Assembly: GCA_021234155.1 (NCBI GenBank)
Contig: JAJEKV010000020.1
Span: forward strand, 446,938-510,937
Length of the DNA stretch: 64,000 nt
DNA from: Isoetes taiwanensis
Taxonomy: Eukaryota; Streptophyta; Lycopodiopsida; Isoetales; Isoetaceae
Reading direction: 5' to 3'
The translations under genes and the position numbers were made by a program. The notes beneath the pieces are model-generated. The model worked only from the letters and a program-made list of their open reading frames with translations, was not told the DNA's origin and did no database searches. Of this stretch, positions 33,635 through 45,722 are shown piece by piece (the stretch's first letter is position 1; each line of letters starts with the position of its first letter).

Positions 33635-33850
33635 CCATAGAGTGGAACATATTGAGTTGTTCCAGGAGATGCCAGTGCCAAATGGCTCATGAACTGCTAC
33701 TAAGGCAGGCTCTCTATCTTTCAACAATAATCCCCCCATGATTACTTGTTCTACCAAACAAATGCCCCTCAATTTTTCACAAGTGCTACCATTGGTTTCT
33801 TTCAAGGCACTGGCTACTATATTACAAAATTGGAGTCATCACAAATGGTG
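33635..33850 (+). pseudogene. Remnant of a duplicated PPR 3' segment
   Basis: HIELFQEMPVPN and a later TACCATTGGTTTCTTTCAAG segment parallel LELFHEMPLPN and KGYHWFLL of the PPR gene just upstream. It is a decayed local duplicate. Confidence 0.55.
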
Positions 33851-34732
33851 TCTTTCAAACATTATCTCATTCTTTCACAAGGGTAGGATTTGAGACATGG
33901 TTATTTTACACTTTAAATTTAAGACAACTTTGCAAACTAACATGTCTTACATATTATCCCGCTTTCTTGTAGTTTCATGCTTTTGGTGATTTACAATGTT
34001 GTTCAAAGCTTGTTTACAATCCTTATCTGGACTCTTATATGTATTAGGGGGCAGTCCTTGTTTTTGTTATCATTATTGGTGCAAGATCGATAACTAGTTA
34101 TGGCACTAGTGGAGTATTGATAACTAGTTATCACTACTATTCTACCCATATAAGCCTGATAAGGTGGTTATCGATCTTTGCCTCGGTAATAACCAAAAAT
34201 ACGCGGGCCTCTTGACATGTAAGGCCAGGAATCTTAATGCAGGAATCTCTTTTCTGCATTTGACTGAAGTTGAATTAGTTATTGGCCTATGTTTATATTC
34301 TTCCAGTCAGATGCTCTCGCGTTTAGTTGCCGTCATTGAGTTTGGAACCTAAAGAGACTGCTGATGATAAGGTGAGGATGGCTTCCTGCATTAAGAGATT
34401 GCTGGCAATATCATCATAGTCAATGGTTTTTTAGTTTCATAATATGACTGCAGTTGCAAATCATCTAAAGTCTTATCTGCAGGTGGAACATTTTGTTCAT
34501 CTTACTTGTTCTCCAAGCTTCATTGGCTGGCCTAAAGTGCATTCACAGCCAAATGCCAAATTATTCTAAGAACTTGAGCATTTAACAATTTTAATATTGA
34601 TATTCTATTTTATGATGATTTGACATATTGTTTTCATACTGCAGATTGAGTGCCCTTTGATCTCATCGCTCTGTTAGTAGCTTAAATATAAAAACCTTCA
34701 AATAAGTACTATAAACTAGATGACTAGGACGC
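33851..34732. other. No gene recognised
   Basis: AT-rich. A GATAACTAGTTAT motif is repeated near 34090-34130. Confidence 0.4.
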
Positions 34733-35041
34733 ATACAAAATGTTAAAATTCATAAGCAGCTGATTCATAGTGGAATACAACCTGATATTTTTCTGTGGAT
34801 TCTTTTTATGCCAAATGTGAAATATGAAGAATGCTTGTAAAGTTTTTGCTGCATCACAAACACATGATATGGTGTCCTGGGGTACAATAATCGCATATGG
34901 TATCCACAGCTTGGTGAACCTCTTGAGTGCTTTCAAGTAATGCAATTTAGTAACATCAAAGCAAATGATATTGTATTCGGTGGTTACAGAATTCAATCAT
35001 GTAGGTCTGGTTGATGGAGGCCTATGGTATTTTACAATGAC
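34733..35041 (+). pseudogene. PPR gene fragment
   Basis: Frames in succession read KIHKQLIHSGIQPDIFLW, MVSWGTIIAYGIHS, ECFQVMQFSNIKANDIVF and NHVGLVDGGLWYF, the L-S-P order of a PLS PPR protein, with frameshifts between. Confidence 0.65.
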
Positions 35042-36610
35042 TAGAAACGTGTGACCCGGCGATGTCGGGCATTAGTCACGGACGCGTGGAATGGGCATAT
35101 GTGTGGAGTTTGTAGTGAAATAAAGACTTATAAATGTAATCATGTCCATAGATGTAGTGGAAGGCCAGGCATTGCTCATTGACACATGGAATATGCAAAC
35201 ATAATAGAATACAAAAAACCCTAAACCAAACTCTTTGGAATTGTCTCCATCTGTAAAAGATATAAGAATAATCACAATATCCTATCCAAACACACAAATC
35301 CTACATTTCTAGCCCCAAAAACAAAACCCTAAGTTTGTGGTATGGTGATATGGTTGATAGCATTGCTTGCTCCATCTAGGAGTTGCATGTTAGATTCTAT
35401 TTTTTTTAGAACTCCGAATATGATAAAGTTGTAAGACCTATATCCTAAAACAAACCCTTTGAAACGGTCTCCATCTTTATCCATCTAACACAACCCATCT
35501 TTACCTAACTCTAAATCATGGTGTGGTGACATAGTTGATCGCGTTGCATGTTCCATCCATGAGTTAGAATTCATATGATAAGATCGTTGTCACTAAATCC
35601 TAAAATAATATTGAGCAATAAATCTTAAATATGGCACTGGTGTGTGCGAAGAGAGAGAGGGGTCTCTACCTTATTATAGCATCTCTTTCTATGTTCTTTA
35701 GTTTGGACAAAGTGCTATGTACTATGAACATTAAAATATGCAATGTTCGATACTATTCTGTCATAAAATGATGCCATACGCTATCGGCCAAGCATGTTGA
35801 AGGGAATTTAACTTTTGTAGTGTTACTCCAATCCTGTAATAGTTCAAGTTGTTTGTAAATGGTATGGCATGAATTTATGAAGTTCTTGCTATAATCTAAT
35901 TGCAACTCTAAAAATTTATATAAATAAATAAGTAATGGCAATGCTCAAGACTTGATATGATCATCAAAGGGAGGAAATTTGCAAGAGAATTTTGAAAGAA
36001 AGCAGCATTGGTTTGAGTTGTAAGCTGAATACAACATCACGGTATAGTACACGTCACTGAGTTCTTGTCAACAATGCAACATTTGATAGCATTTTTTTGA
36101 CTTGGCATATTAGTTTCAAATCTCTAATACAAAAGTTTAAAGTGACAACCATTTAAAGTGTTGACAATTAAAATCAAATAGCTCAGAGCATCCAAAGAAA
36201 CGTCCCAAGACCACATTATATAGCACACATAATCTTCACCAAGGGTCAATGACGTGGAGTACATACTTTACTACGGTTTAGATCTTTAGCATGCTGAAGA
36301 GACAAATTTTTTTTTTTTAATTCTAAGAACCTGAATACACAAATTCTAGAAAAGATAAAATAATCAAAGAAGCTGGCAGAGTGTATACATAAAAAATGCG
36401 TCTTCTATCTACTTTTAAGGAAAATAAATACCAGAACAAAGATCCGTGTACTCAAAATCCAGTTTCACATGACCACATTGACTGTAAGCAAACTCCATGA
36501 ACCTGTTTGACCCAACGTATCCTTAAAAAACAAAGAGCTGTGATTATATCTGTCCAATACAAAAGGTTAACTATTCCCTAAACTGCTAAAGAAGAAAAAA
36601 TCTACAAGGA
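35042..36610. other. No gene recognised
   Basis: AT-rich intergenic sequence. A short diverged duplication (GGCATTAGTCACGGACGCGT / GGCATTGCTCATTGACACAT) lies at 35068-35190. Confidence 0.4.
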
Positions 36611-37144
36611 TGTAACAAACCCATGGACTTAGCTTGTGTCTGTATTAATTTGTATAGAGCACAGTGGTATGCGTCCATGGGTGTGTTGGGGGCGCCATTT
36701 ATAAAACTAAATAAAAACTTTAGCTAAGGTGTGAGCACACTAAATCAGGGGAAGGAAAGAATCGTGGCTGCCATATAGCGGCAGGATCTCGCTTACAGAT
36801 GCATGTAGCATGCCAAACTCACCACCTGGCCTGATCCTGGGATTGATCTTGCCAGGTGTTCTTAGGGCAAAAGGTATTTAAGAGTGGAAGAGTTGGCCGG
36901 ATGGGCAAAAAGGGGGAAGATCAAAGGGCCAATTAGGCATGGGTGACGGGGTGGTCTTGGGGTTTTTGTATATTATGGGTGTGTATTGTGATATGGAAAC
37001 AATGTGAGTTTTTCCAAGCATGTGTGGCCTTGGGCCTATATATATAAATGATTTGATTGTAACCAAACTTGATCAATGAAAGTTCACGATTTGATTGGCG
37101 TTATTTAGTGTGACGGCCTAGGCCAAGGGGCTAGGTCCATTTCA
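36611..37144 (+). repeat. 5' LTR of gypsy element
   Basis: 534 bp, TG...CA. Relative to the 3' LTR it lacks 34 bp after CTTTAGCTAAGG and 8 bp in GATTG(TCTCTATTC)GCG. The TATATATATAAATG promoter-like sequence lies near 37038. Confidence 0.92.
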
Positions 37145-37280
37145 GTTGGTATCAGAGCCCAAAATTCTGACAACCTTCGGGCCGTGGGAATTAAGGGTTA
37201 GAAACTTAAGAAGTCTACTGGAAAGTAGAGTTGTTTTATGGAAAATAAGCATTGCCATCATTTTCCAGGTGGTTAGCAAG

Positions 37281-38300
37281 ATGTCGGGAAACGATGATAA
37301 CAGTTCAGGAGCTGGGGGAAGTGGCACTGCTCCTACGATAACGAAGCAAATTTTGGCAGCCATGCAGCATCAGCTTGCCACCATGCAACAGCAGCTTGCC
37401 GCCAAGGATGCTGACCTTGATGAGGTCAACAAGGTTTTAAAGCAATTGAAGATGGAGACATTTAGTGGTAAAGATACCACCGGCGAGGATGTTGATGCTT
37501 GGTTAAAAGGGATCGAGTTTTATTTTCAAGTTAAGAAAATTTCCGACCTATTAAAGGCAACCATTGTCGATATGCTATTAACTGGACCCGTCAAGATCTG
37601 GTGGGAAGAGTATAAGAAGGCTAATCATCTTTTCCTGAGCCAGATCACATGGAGTACCTTCAAGGTAGCATTTAAACTCCATTATTTACCTGCTGGGTTT
37701 GAGTTAGAGCAGATGAACAAGTTTCAGAATTTGGTTCAAGAAGATACAGTAGAGGTATGCGCCAATGCATTTAGGGCATTGCAACCGTATGGACCCACTA
37801 TGACGGTGGCCCAATTAGCTGACAAGTTTATTCATGGGCTCAAGCCATAGTTGGCTTTGTTAGTTGGAGGGGTAACCTATCCCAGCTTAGAAGAAGCTAT
37901 CCGAGTCTCCAAGTTCAAAGAGCAAGTTCAGAGTCGGATCACCAAAAGCCGAGAGGAAACCACCCAAAAGGAGTACCCTCATAAGCAGAGAGAGAGAGAT
38001 CTTTTGCGGCTTCTGGAGATACTCGGGGAAATACACGTCCTACTCAAGAGAGGCGGTCAAATGGACCAAACCGATGAGTTCTGAGGAGCAGGAACGTTGC
38101 CGCGGAGAAAGATTGTGTTATTATTGTAAAGAAGCTGGGCATATTTCAGCTCATTGTCCTAGAAAGTGGCAAAATAGGGGCAATGCAGGACTGCAAGCTA
38201 GTAGTGGGAACCCAGGAGACTGGAATAGGCCAATAACGAGTACACCAAGTGTTAGTGGACCTCAGAATACTCGTACGGAGGAGAGGCCTCCACGAGCTAA
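37281..38300 (+). pseudogene. gypsy gag
   Basis: ATG at 37281 (MSGNDDNSSGAGG). The capsid-like retrotransposon gag domain (ETFSGKDTTGEDVDAWLKGI, VKIWWEEYK, FKLHYLPAG) is followed by an in-frame TAG near 37848. The frame then continues (LEEAIRVSKFKEQVQS) and, after a frameshift near 38075, ends in a CCHC zinc knuckle CYYCKEAGHISAHC. Confidence 0.85.
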
Positions 38301-38379
38301 AGCAGTCACATTGGAGGAAGCAGGAGCAGCACCAGATATGCGTGCATATGCCATTGGTGGAGATCCTGCTGAGTATATT

Positions 38380-41300
38380 GCTACTGACGTTATCCATCTA
38401 CCCATTCGAACGCAACCTTTTCATTTTCTGATTGACAGTGGTAGCACACACAATTTTATTTTGCCTAGATTGGTTGCTCAGATGGGTTTGAATGTCATTG
38501 CACAGAATCCTAGATCTGTAGAGTTAGCAGATGGTGTGATTAAGATGTCGGATGGATTTGTGCCTCGCTTGGACTTTAAACTTTGTGGGCTAAAGTTTCA
38601 TACTAACTTTGAAGTCCTTGATCTGGGTAAGTATGATTTAATCCTCTGAATGGCCTGTTGAAAGTCGAGGGGCCTATATCGACCGTAAAAGGCAAGGTCG
38701 TTCTTTGCACGCTGTCAAATGGTTCTATCAAGAGATTGGGTAGTCGCCCTATGCCTGGGGCCTTCCATGTTGACCTGCAAGGTGCAAAAAGCACTATTTG
38801 GCGCAAGGGAGGAATCATGTATGTTGGAATGATAAGTAAAGTCACAGGCAAGAAACTATTGTTCCAAAAGCTATTCAGAGGTGTTAGAAAAATTCGTGGA
38901 CGGTTTCCGACAAATTAACAGAATGAGGTGAATCACGATATTGAATTGCTTCCGTGATCCGCACCACCTTCGCGACCTCCCTATCGTTTTAATGTGGTAG
39001 AGATGGCGAGCTTAAAAAGCGACTTGAGGAATTGGTAGAGCAAGGCTTTATTAGGCCTAGCACATCTCCATTTGGAGCTCCCCGTCTTATTTGTAAAGAA
39101 GAAGGATAGAAGTCTCAAGTTTGTGTGTGTAGACTATAGGTCGTTGAATCGGGTAACTATCAAGAATGGTTACGCTTTACCACGAAAGTGTGGATGATCT
39201 ATTTGATCAATTAAGTGGTAGCAAGTTCTTTTCAAAGATTGACTTGCGATCCGCTACCACCGTGATCCGGATTAAGGAAGAGGATATCCCTAAACCGCTT
39301 TTGCACCGATATGGCCATTATGAATTTGTGGTAATGCCATTTGGGCTTACCAATGCACCAGCCACTTTTATGAGGCTTATGAATGATGTTTTTCGAGCTC
39401 ATCTTGACCAATTTGTGCTTGTGTTTTTCGACGATATTTTGATTTATTCCAAAACACTTGAAGAGCATGTTGAACATTTGCGCCCAGTTTTGCAGCTCTT
39501 AAGGCAACATAAGCTTTATGGTAAGCTTTCCAAATGCAATTTTGCTCACGAAAGCAGTTGATTTATTTAGGCCATGTTGTCTTCAACAAGGAAATTGAGC
39601 CGATCCCGAAAAAGGTAAAAGCTATACAAGAATGGCCACAACCTCAATGTAAAGGGAAATCCTGAGCATTCATAGGATTAGCTGGGTATTATCGCAAGTT
39701 TGTAAAGCATTTTTCCAGGAAAGCAGCTCCATTGACCATCCTACTTCAAAAAGATTTAGCATTTCAATGGTCAGAGATATGCAACCAAAGTTTTCAAATT
39801 TTAAAAGATGCCTTGACGCATGCAGCAATTTTAAAAATTCCATCTATGAAGCGAGATTTTTGTGTGGCAACTGATGCCTCCGGCACTGGGATTGGATGTG
39901 CTATATTACAAGATGGCCATTTGTGTGTCCCAACCCATGATTTGGAACTGCTTGCAATTGTTCACGCCTTAAAGTTATGGAGGCATTATCTTTTGGGTAG
40001 GAAATTTTTCCTCAAGACTGATCACCAGAGTCTTAAGTATTTCCTGACGCAGCCTCAGCTAAATAATTGCCAAAAACGATGGATGCAATTGCTGCAGGAA
40101 TATGATCTGGGAAAGATAACATAATTGCAGATGCGTTGTCCCGACAGTCATACTATGCTGCCATTAGTGTTGCTAATACGCAATGGGACAGCAATCTCAC
40201 GCTGTTGATCCGGGAGGATTCTTATTTCCAGCCCATAGTAGCAGCACTTGAGCAAGGGGAAAACAAGAATCCTTATAAGATTGAAGCATCCAAGTTATTC
40301 TACCACAATCGGTTGTGCATACCGGATAATGCCGAGCTTAAACAGCAGATTATGAAAGAAGCTCATACGGGTCATCTAGGAGTTCAGAAAACTCTTCGTA
40401 AGGTCCGCAAGCAGTTCTTTTGGCCTAGCATGAAGAAGGAAATTTTAAGCTACGCGGCCATATGTTTACCATGTCAGAAGGTGAAAGCCTCTCATCAAAA
40501 GCTCCCAAGGGAATTGCAGCCCTTAGATATTCCCGATGCAAAATGGGAAAGTATAGGTATGGATTTTATTGTGGGATTGCCTAAGACACGAGCAGGATAT
40601 GATTCCATCTATGTAGTAATGGATCGTCTCACCAAGCAAGCCCACTTTATGCCAACCAAAATCACAGCCATACTTTGCGGGATATTGCTAAGATTTTCAT
40701 CAAGGATATATTCCGTCTGCATATGCCTAAGGTTATTGTGTCAGACCGAGACACACGCTTTGTTGGTCAGTTTTGGCAAGCATTGTTCCATGGAGTTGGA
40801 ACCCAATTAAGGATGAATACAGCCTATCATTCTCAAACCAATGGTCAAGTTGAAAGAGATAATCAGGTTGTCGAAGACATGCTTCGGATGTATGTTCCCG
40901 AACATCCGCACACTTGGGAATCTTATCTGTACTTAGTTGAGTTTGCCTACAACAATACATATCAAGATTCCATAAAAATGAGCCCATTTGAAGCAGTATA
41001 TGGGCAAGAATGCCGATACCCTTGACTTGGTGTAGTCCGCAGTGTAAAGTTGATTTGGTCCAGACCATGGGGGAGGATATTGGCACACAGTTCCGCATTA
41101 TTAGACAAAATATTGCCAAAGCACAGAACCGACAAAAGCAATATGCGGATAAACGGAGAAGACCTTTAGAATTCCAGGAGAATGATATGGTGTTCCTGAA
41201 GATTAACCCTAAGCAGGGTACATTGAAGTTTAAGAAAGCTGGCAAGCTAGCACCTAGATATGCAGGTTCTTTTAAAATCATACAGAGGATCGGCAAGGCC

Positions 41301-41609
41301 GCATACCGTTTGGAATTGCCTATTGACGTCAAGGTCCATAATGTATTCCATGTTAGCAACTTATGCAAGTATCTCAGTGATCCATCACATATCCTGCCAC
41401 AGGATAACTTGGTTGCAGTAGAAGAGACACTCGCAGTAAAGCCTCAAGCAATTTTGCGAGTTGATACTAGGGTACTGAGGAATCGCACCATCGAGAAATA
41501 CCTAGTCCAATGGGTAGGATATCCGCAAGAAGATGCGACATGGGAAGACGCTGACAAGTTCAAGAAGTTATATCCGACATTTCCCATAACTCATGAGGAC
41601 ATGAGTTAA
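38380..41609 (+). pseudogene. gypsy pol with chromodomain
   Basis: Domains in order: aspartic protease (HFLIDSGSTHNFI, 38420-38460), RT ([17 protein letters not shown] and FFDDILIYS, 39330-39450), RNase H (FCVATDASGTGIGCAI, 39860-39910; LKTDHQSLKYF), integrase HHCC (GHLGVQKTL ... CLPCQK) and core (MDFIVGLPK; VIVSDRDTRFVGQFW; AYHSQTNGQVERDNQ). A C-terminal chromodomain follows (IEKYLVQWVGYPQEDATWED, 41485-41545). Frame breaks occur near 38649, 39000, 39561, 39660, 40124, 40670 and 41025. Chromovirus integrases use the chromodomain to target chromatin (family knowledge). Confidence 0.9.
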
Positions 41610-41626
41610 TTTTTACAAGGTGAGAA

Positions 41627-42202
41627 TGTAACAAACCCAGGGACTTAGCTTGTGTCCATATTAATTTGTATAGAGCACAGTGGTATGCGTCCATGGGTGT
41701 GTTGGGGGCGCCATTTAAAACTAAATAAAAACTTTAGCTAAGGTAACTTAAAACCTTAATAAATTGAATGCTAAAAGTGTGAGCACACTAAATCAGAGGA
41801 AGGAAAGAATCGTGGCTGCCAGATATCGGCAGGATTTTGCTTACAGATGCATGTAGCATGCCAAACTCACCATCTGGCCTGATCCTGGGATTGATCTTGC
41901 CAGGTGTTCTTAGGCCAAAAGGTATTTAAGAGTAGAAGAGTTGGCCGGATGGGCAAAAAGGGGGAAGATCAAAGGGCCAATTAGGCATGGGTGACGGGGT
42001 GGATTTGGGGTTTTTTGTATATTATGGGTGTGTATTGTGATATGGAAACAATGTGAGTTTTTCCAAGCATGTGTGGCCTTGGGCCTATATATGTAAATGA
42101 TTTGATTGTAACCAAACTTGATCAGTGAAAGTTCACGATTTGATTGTCTCTATTCGCGTTATTTAGTGTGACGGCCTAGGCCAAGGGGCTAGGTCCGTTT
42201 CA
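41627..42202 (+). repeat. 3' LTR of gypsy element
   Basis: 576 bp. Differs from the 5' LTR mainly by 34-bp (around 41740-41774) and 8-bp length differences plus scattered substitutions. Confidence 0.92.
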
Positions 42203-43924
42203 AGGGATGCTTGGAGAAAGCATCGCACAATAATTATTGGAGGATTGAACAAAAGCTTAGAAAAGGTTCTTCTAGATTAAATCATGCAAAGTGGCTTCGC
42301 TCCTTAAAACTTAAACATGAAACAATCAAATGAAACAAGGTGCTGCGCACGGAGGGTTGCCCTCCATGGCCGGAGGGTGAGGTGGCTTAAATCATAGTTC
42401 AAAGTCATGTTTTGACAATCAATTCAAGTTGCTACTTCTAGACAATAGAATACTTGATACCATGACTTTATGGAAATTGGCCTGAAGAAATCTTTGGTGC
42501 TCGACATGGAACAAGTATTGCAGGAGCATAAGGACAAATCTAATAGAGCAGAGAATGGAAATACATGTCTTGTCAGCAAAGAAATGAGGGAACTCCTTGA
42601 AGATCTCTTTTTATTTTTCTTTTGATATTTTATGCCATATCCATAGAACCTTTTGTTCATTTATAGTTCAAATTGCAAACGCATTTTCTATTTTAGCATA
42701 TTAAATATGAGATTGAAAACAAGAGGTTTCTATGTGATGCCATTTTGTCTCAAACTTTATCATGTTATATTACATACAACTCATTAATAATAACGTGCTC
42801 TTAATGTATAATCATATAGAAGGTCCACTGAAGGTGGGCGTTTTTCTATTATACTATTTGACAAGGAGTTTGAGCTGAATCGGTTTTCTTTCATGCAAGT
42901 TCTCCAACTTAACACTGCACACTATTACTAGTAAAGCTCCTAATTTCTTAACACTGCGCACCGTTACTAGTAAAGCTCCTAATTTGATAGCCTACGTAAC
43001 GTAAGTCATGCCCCAACAAAAAGTAAGTGGGAGAGATTTGAACCGGTTTCCATCGCGATAAATGTCGACGCGGGGCATGTTATAGTCAGCCTTAAATGGC
43101 AAAAAGCCCGCTAAGCCCACAAAAACACCGTGTAAATTTTTTTTGGTGTGGCTATAACATGTCAAAGACATGAATATTCCCGTGGCTATAACATGACGGC
43201 GTCCAATATATATGGCACTCCGGTTTGAACCTCTATCACTTTGAAAATAACATTAGTCGGATTGGAATAGATACGATTTTACTTCTTGCCACCCATTAAC
43301 TCTTAGAGCCGGTGTGAGTCAAGCACATCCATGCTTGGTCATAAGCTTTTAGAAGACGAAATCAAGCTTAGGGGGAGTTTTCCAGGGACTACCAGTTATC
43401 GACTGGTTTTGAATCATATCTCCGACGTCTTAGAAGTTGGAAACACGACACACCTTACGTCGTAGACAACGTTTTATGTGTGACGTGAGAGCAACGATAT
43501 GACAACATTACACCGACGCCGTGGACGTCGCAAATGATGTTTTACCCAATTCAACTATAGGTCCGAGGGAGAGAGATGTGATGAAGCAAGACAGAACAAG
43601 ACAGAACCTGGCATGGCATAATCAAAGGTCTGATAGGAGACAGATAAACTGGAAAGACTGCTATAGCTATTGATACCATATCGAACTAGAAAAGAATCAA
43701 CGCACAGGGCATGCAGCGATCGGGTAGAAATGCCTAATCGTGGTATAATTAGTTAAGATTCCTCTAGAAGCGGGTGTTATTTTTGAGCCCCTTCAAAATA
43801 TTATTAAACAAGTTACGCACCGATCATGTTCCAATTTCAGCATGTTCTTATGGTGCGAGGGGGATCCGGGGGGGCGGGGGGTAGGTGAGCAGCATGGTTT
43901 TTAATGTTACACTTTATTAGATTA
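42203..43924. other. No gene; small repeats
   Basis: Contains a 39-bp two-copy tandem duplication (AACACTGC-CAC-RTTACTAG, 42908-42980) and an inverted-repeat element (separate entry). A roughly 30-bp GC-rich segment, CAAGGTGCTGCGCACGG at about 42339 with its following GAGGGTTGCCCTCCA, recurs in reverse near 55600-55635. Confidence 0.5.
43074..43165. mobile_element. Possible MITE with CATGTTATAG inverted ends
   Basis: GGCATGTTATAGTCAGCC at 43074 is mirrored by GGTGTGGCTATAACATGTC ending at about 43165. A third copy of GTGGCTATAACATG follows near 43181-43196. Size and inverted ends suggest a MITE; no target duplication was confirmed. Confidence 0.4.
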
Positions 43925-44430
43925 TATAAAGATTTATCTAGGTTTCCTAAGACTTTATGGAGTTGCTAAGTTCCCTTAGGTTTTATGAGATTCTCTTAGA
44001 TTCTATGAAGATTTCCCTAAACTCACTAATAATTCATGAAGACCTTTGCATATTCCAGTTTTTAGCATATTCCTGTTGCAAGTTTCTATGGTGCAAAGGG
44101 GTGCAGGTAAGTTGCAAGGTTTTTAATGTTAGAATTCCCTTAGTTTTTATGAAGATTGGCCTAGGTTTTCTGTATAGAATCCCTTAGATTTTATGAAATT
44201 CCCTTAGATTCTATGAAAATTCCCCTAGATCCTCTAAGATATAATGTAGATTCCCTTAGATTCTTCAGGATGTTATGCAGATTCTTTTAGATTTTATAAG
44301 AATCTACAAGATTCCATTAAGACTGCCCTAGATTCTCAAAGATTTTATGAAGGTTCTTCTAGATTCCTTTAGACTTTATGAGATTCCCTTAGATTTTGTT
44401 AGATTCCCCCTAGCTTCTCTTGGGATTACC
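43925..44430. repeat. AGATTC minisatellite, third array
   Basis: Same unit family as 18.8-19.8 kb, including the landmark AGATTCCATTAAGACT near 44310. Confidence 0.8.
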
Positions 44431-45165
44431 AATGCATTGCTGCAAAGGGGGTAGGCGCAAGAGGTGAATGTCGAAGTTTCTGCCATGGTGGTGCATAGAA
44501 GCGTTTGGGTAGCAAGGATTTTTTCACTAGTTGTGTAGGAGGAGGATAAGATTGTGTTGTAAGGTATTAACGTGGAAGCAGTTGAATGAATAATAATATT
44601 GAGGGTTTTTTGTAATTATACAATGTAGGTGTGTTGGTGATGCTTCATGTGTTGGTTTTTTTTGGAGGGGAAGTTGGTTGGGTCTAATAGAATGCGTGAG
44701 AAGCTAAATAATATGTGCGAGGCATGTACAACTCATTGTTTACGTTTAGTCCCATTGTTAATCTTTTAGCAATTAGTGGATGAATGAATGGATTAGGGTA
44801 CATTATTTATTGACAAATTATGGAAATGCAATGATTTAAAAGTTTCAAAAGAGCTCAATGTAGAAGAAAGGTTGTTAAGAGTAGGGTTGATATATGTTAA
44901 TCAAACGTAAAGGGCAATATGTTGTTGAAGCCAAGGGTGAAGTATCATAGGCTTTTTGAAGGAGTCATTATGGCATGGGCGTCTTGACTTTTTATTTTCA
45001 CCAAGTGTGTATGAAGATCAATAATACATATTTTGTGCACTAAGATACACTTATTAAGGATTGCACTATATTATTCTTGTCATGTAGATGTAAATTGTCG
45101 CCCAAATGTTGGAACTAAATCATTCCTAGGGACCACATGCAAAATTCTAGCTTCAACCTGTGACC
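44431..45165. other. No gene recognised
   Basis: AT-rich intergenic sequence. I found no domain, RNA or repeat of note in it. Confidence 0.4.
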
Positions 45166-45308
45166 AGTTTTGATGTTGAGCCTTTTGAATCATGTTATTC
45201 TTTCTGAGTAAATCCACATTCGTGTGCCTGAAAGGCACGAAAGAAGAATCTCAATGTGGATTTACTCAGCCTAGTTTTGATGTTGAGCCTTTTGAATCAT
45301 GTTATTCT
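45166..45308. repeat. Hairpin flanked by 36-bp direct repeats
   Basis: AGTTTTGATGTTGAGCCTTT and its continuation (36 bp) occur at 45166-45201 and 45273-45308. Between them, CTGAGTAAATCCACATT (45204-45220) is mirrored by AATGTGGATTTACTCAG (45253-45269), enclosing a smaller GTGCC/GGCAC hairpin. Confidence 0.85.
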
Positions 45309-45722
45309 GACAAATCTTGACTTCAATTCCCCACTCTTCTGAAGTTCTAGAACAATATCACAGCCACCCAAAAGCTTTCCTTGGTGGTACAATTGTGGAA
45401 ATGTTGGCCACTTTGAATATGATTTAAGCCCTTGCCTTACTTCTTCATCACGTAAAATATCAAAACTACCAAATTCAATACCAATCTCTAAGTGTTGTTA
45501 CCACCTTAGAGCTGAATCCACAACGTGGCTGGTCTGGACTACCTTTCATAAACAACATTGTTCTGGATAGTTCATAAGCTTCTTCAACCGGTCTTCAATT
45601 CCATCCTTCTGGCAAATTCCTTTCTCAGAAAACAATTCCCTCAGTTCCGCACTTTTATGCATTTCCAAAACAATGTCACACTCACCAACAAGTTCTCCCT
45701 TGCAATATAGTTGGAGAAATCT
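45307..45722 (-). pseudogene. GRXS17-like monothiol glutaredoxin gene fragment
   Basis: Minus-strand frames give the end of one glutaredoxin repeat (QLYCKGELVGECDIVLEM, HKSAELRELFSEKGI) directly followed by most of the next ([71 protein letters not shown]). The CGFS active site and tandem repeats identify the multi-domain Grx3/4/GRXS17 group, which handles Fe-S clusters in the cytosol (family knowledge). Frameshifts after LMNYPE and after TLRD break the frame. Thioredoxin-like N-terminus and other repeats are absent. Confidence 0.85.

Larger units (their letters stand above)
36611..42202 (+). mobile_element. Ty3/gypsy chromovirus with both LTRs
   Basis: 5' LTR 36611-37144 and 3' LTR 41627-42202, both starting TGTAACAAACCC and ending TTTCA. 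A primer-binding site TGGTATCAGAGCC lies at 37147-37159 and a purine tract AAGGTGAGAA at 41617-41626. The flanking 5-mers AAGGA and AGGGA look like a target duplication with one mismatch. Internal order is gag, protease, RT, RNase H, integrase, chromodomain. Stops and frameshifts are frequent, so the element is inactive. Confidence 0.93.

Noticed and set aside
35072-35297. Pair of minus-strand frames of about 70 codons
   Set aside because: No domain, no splice support, composition like the surrounding non-coding DNA.
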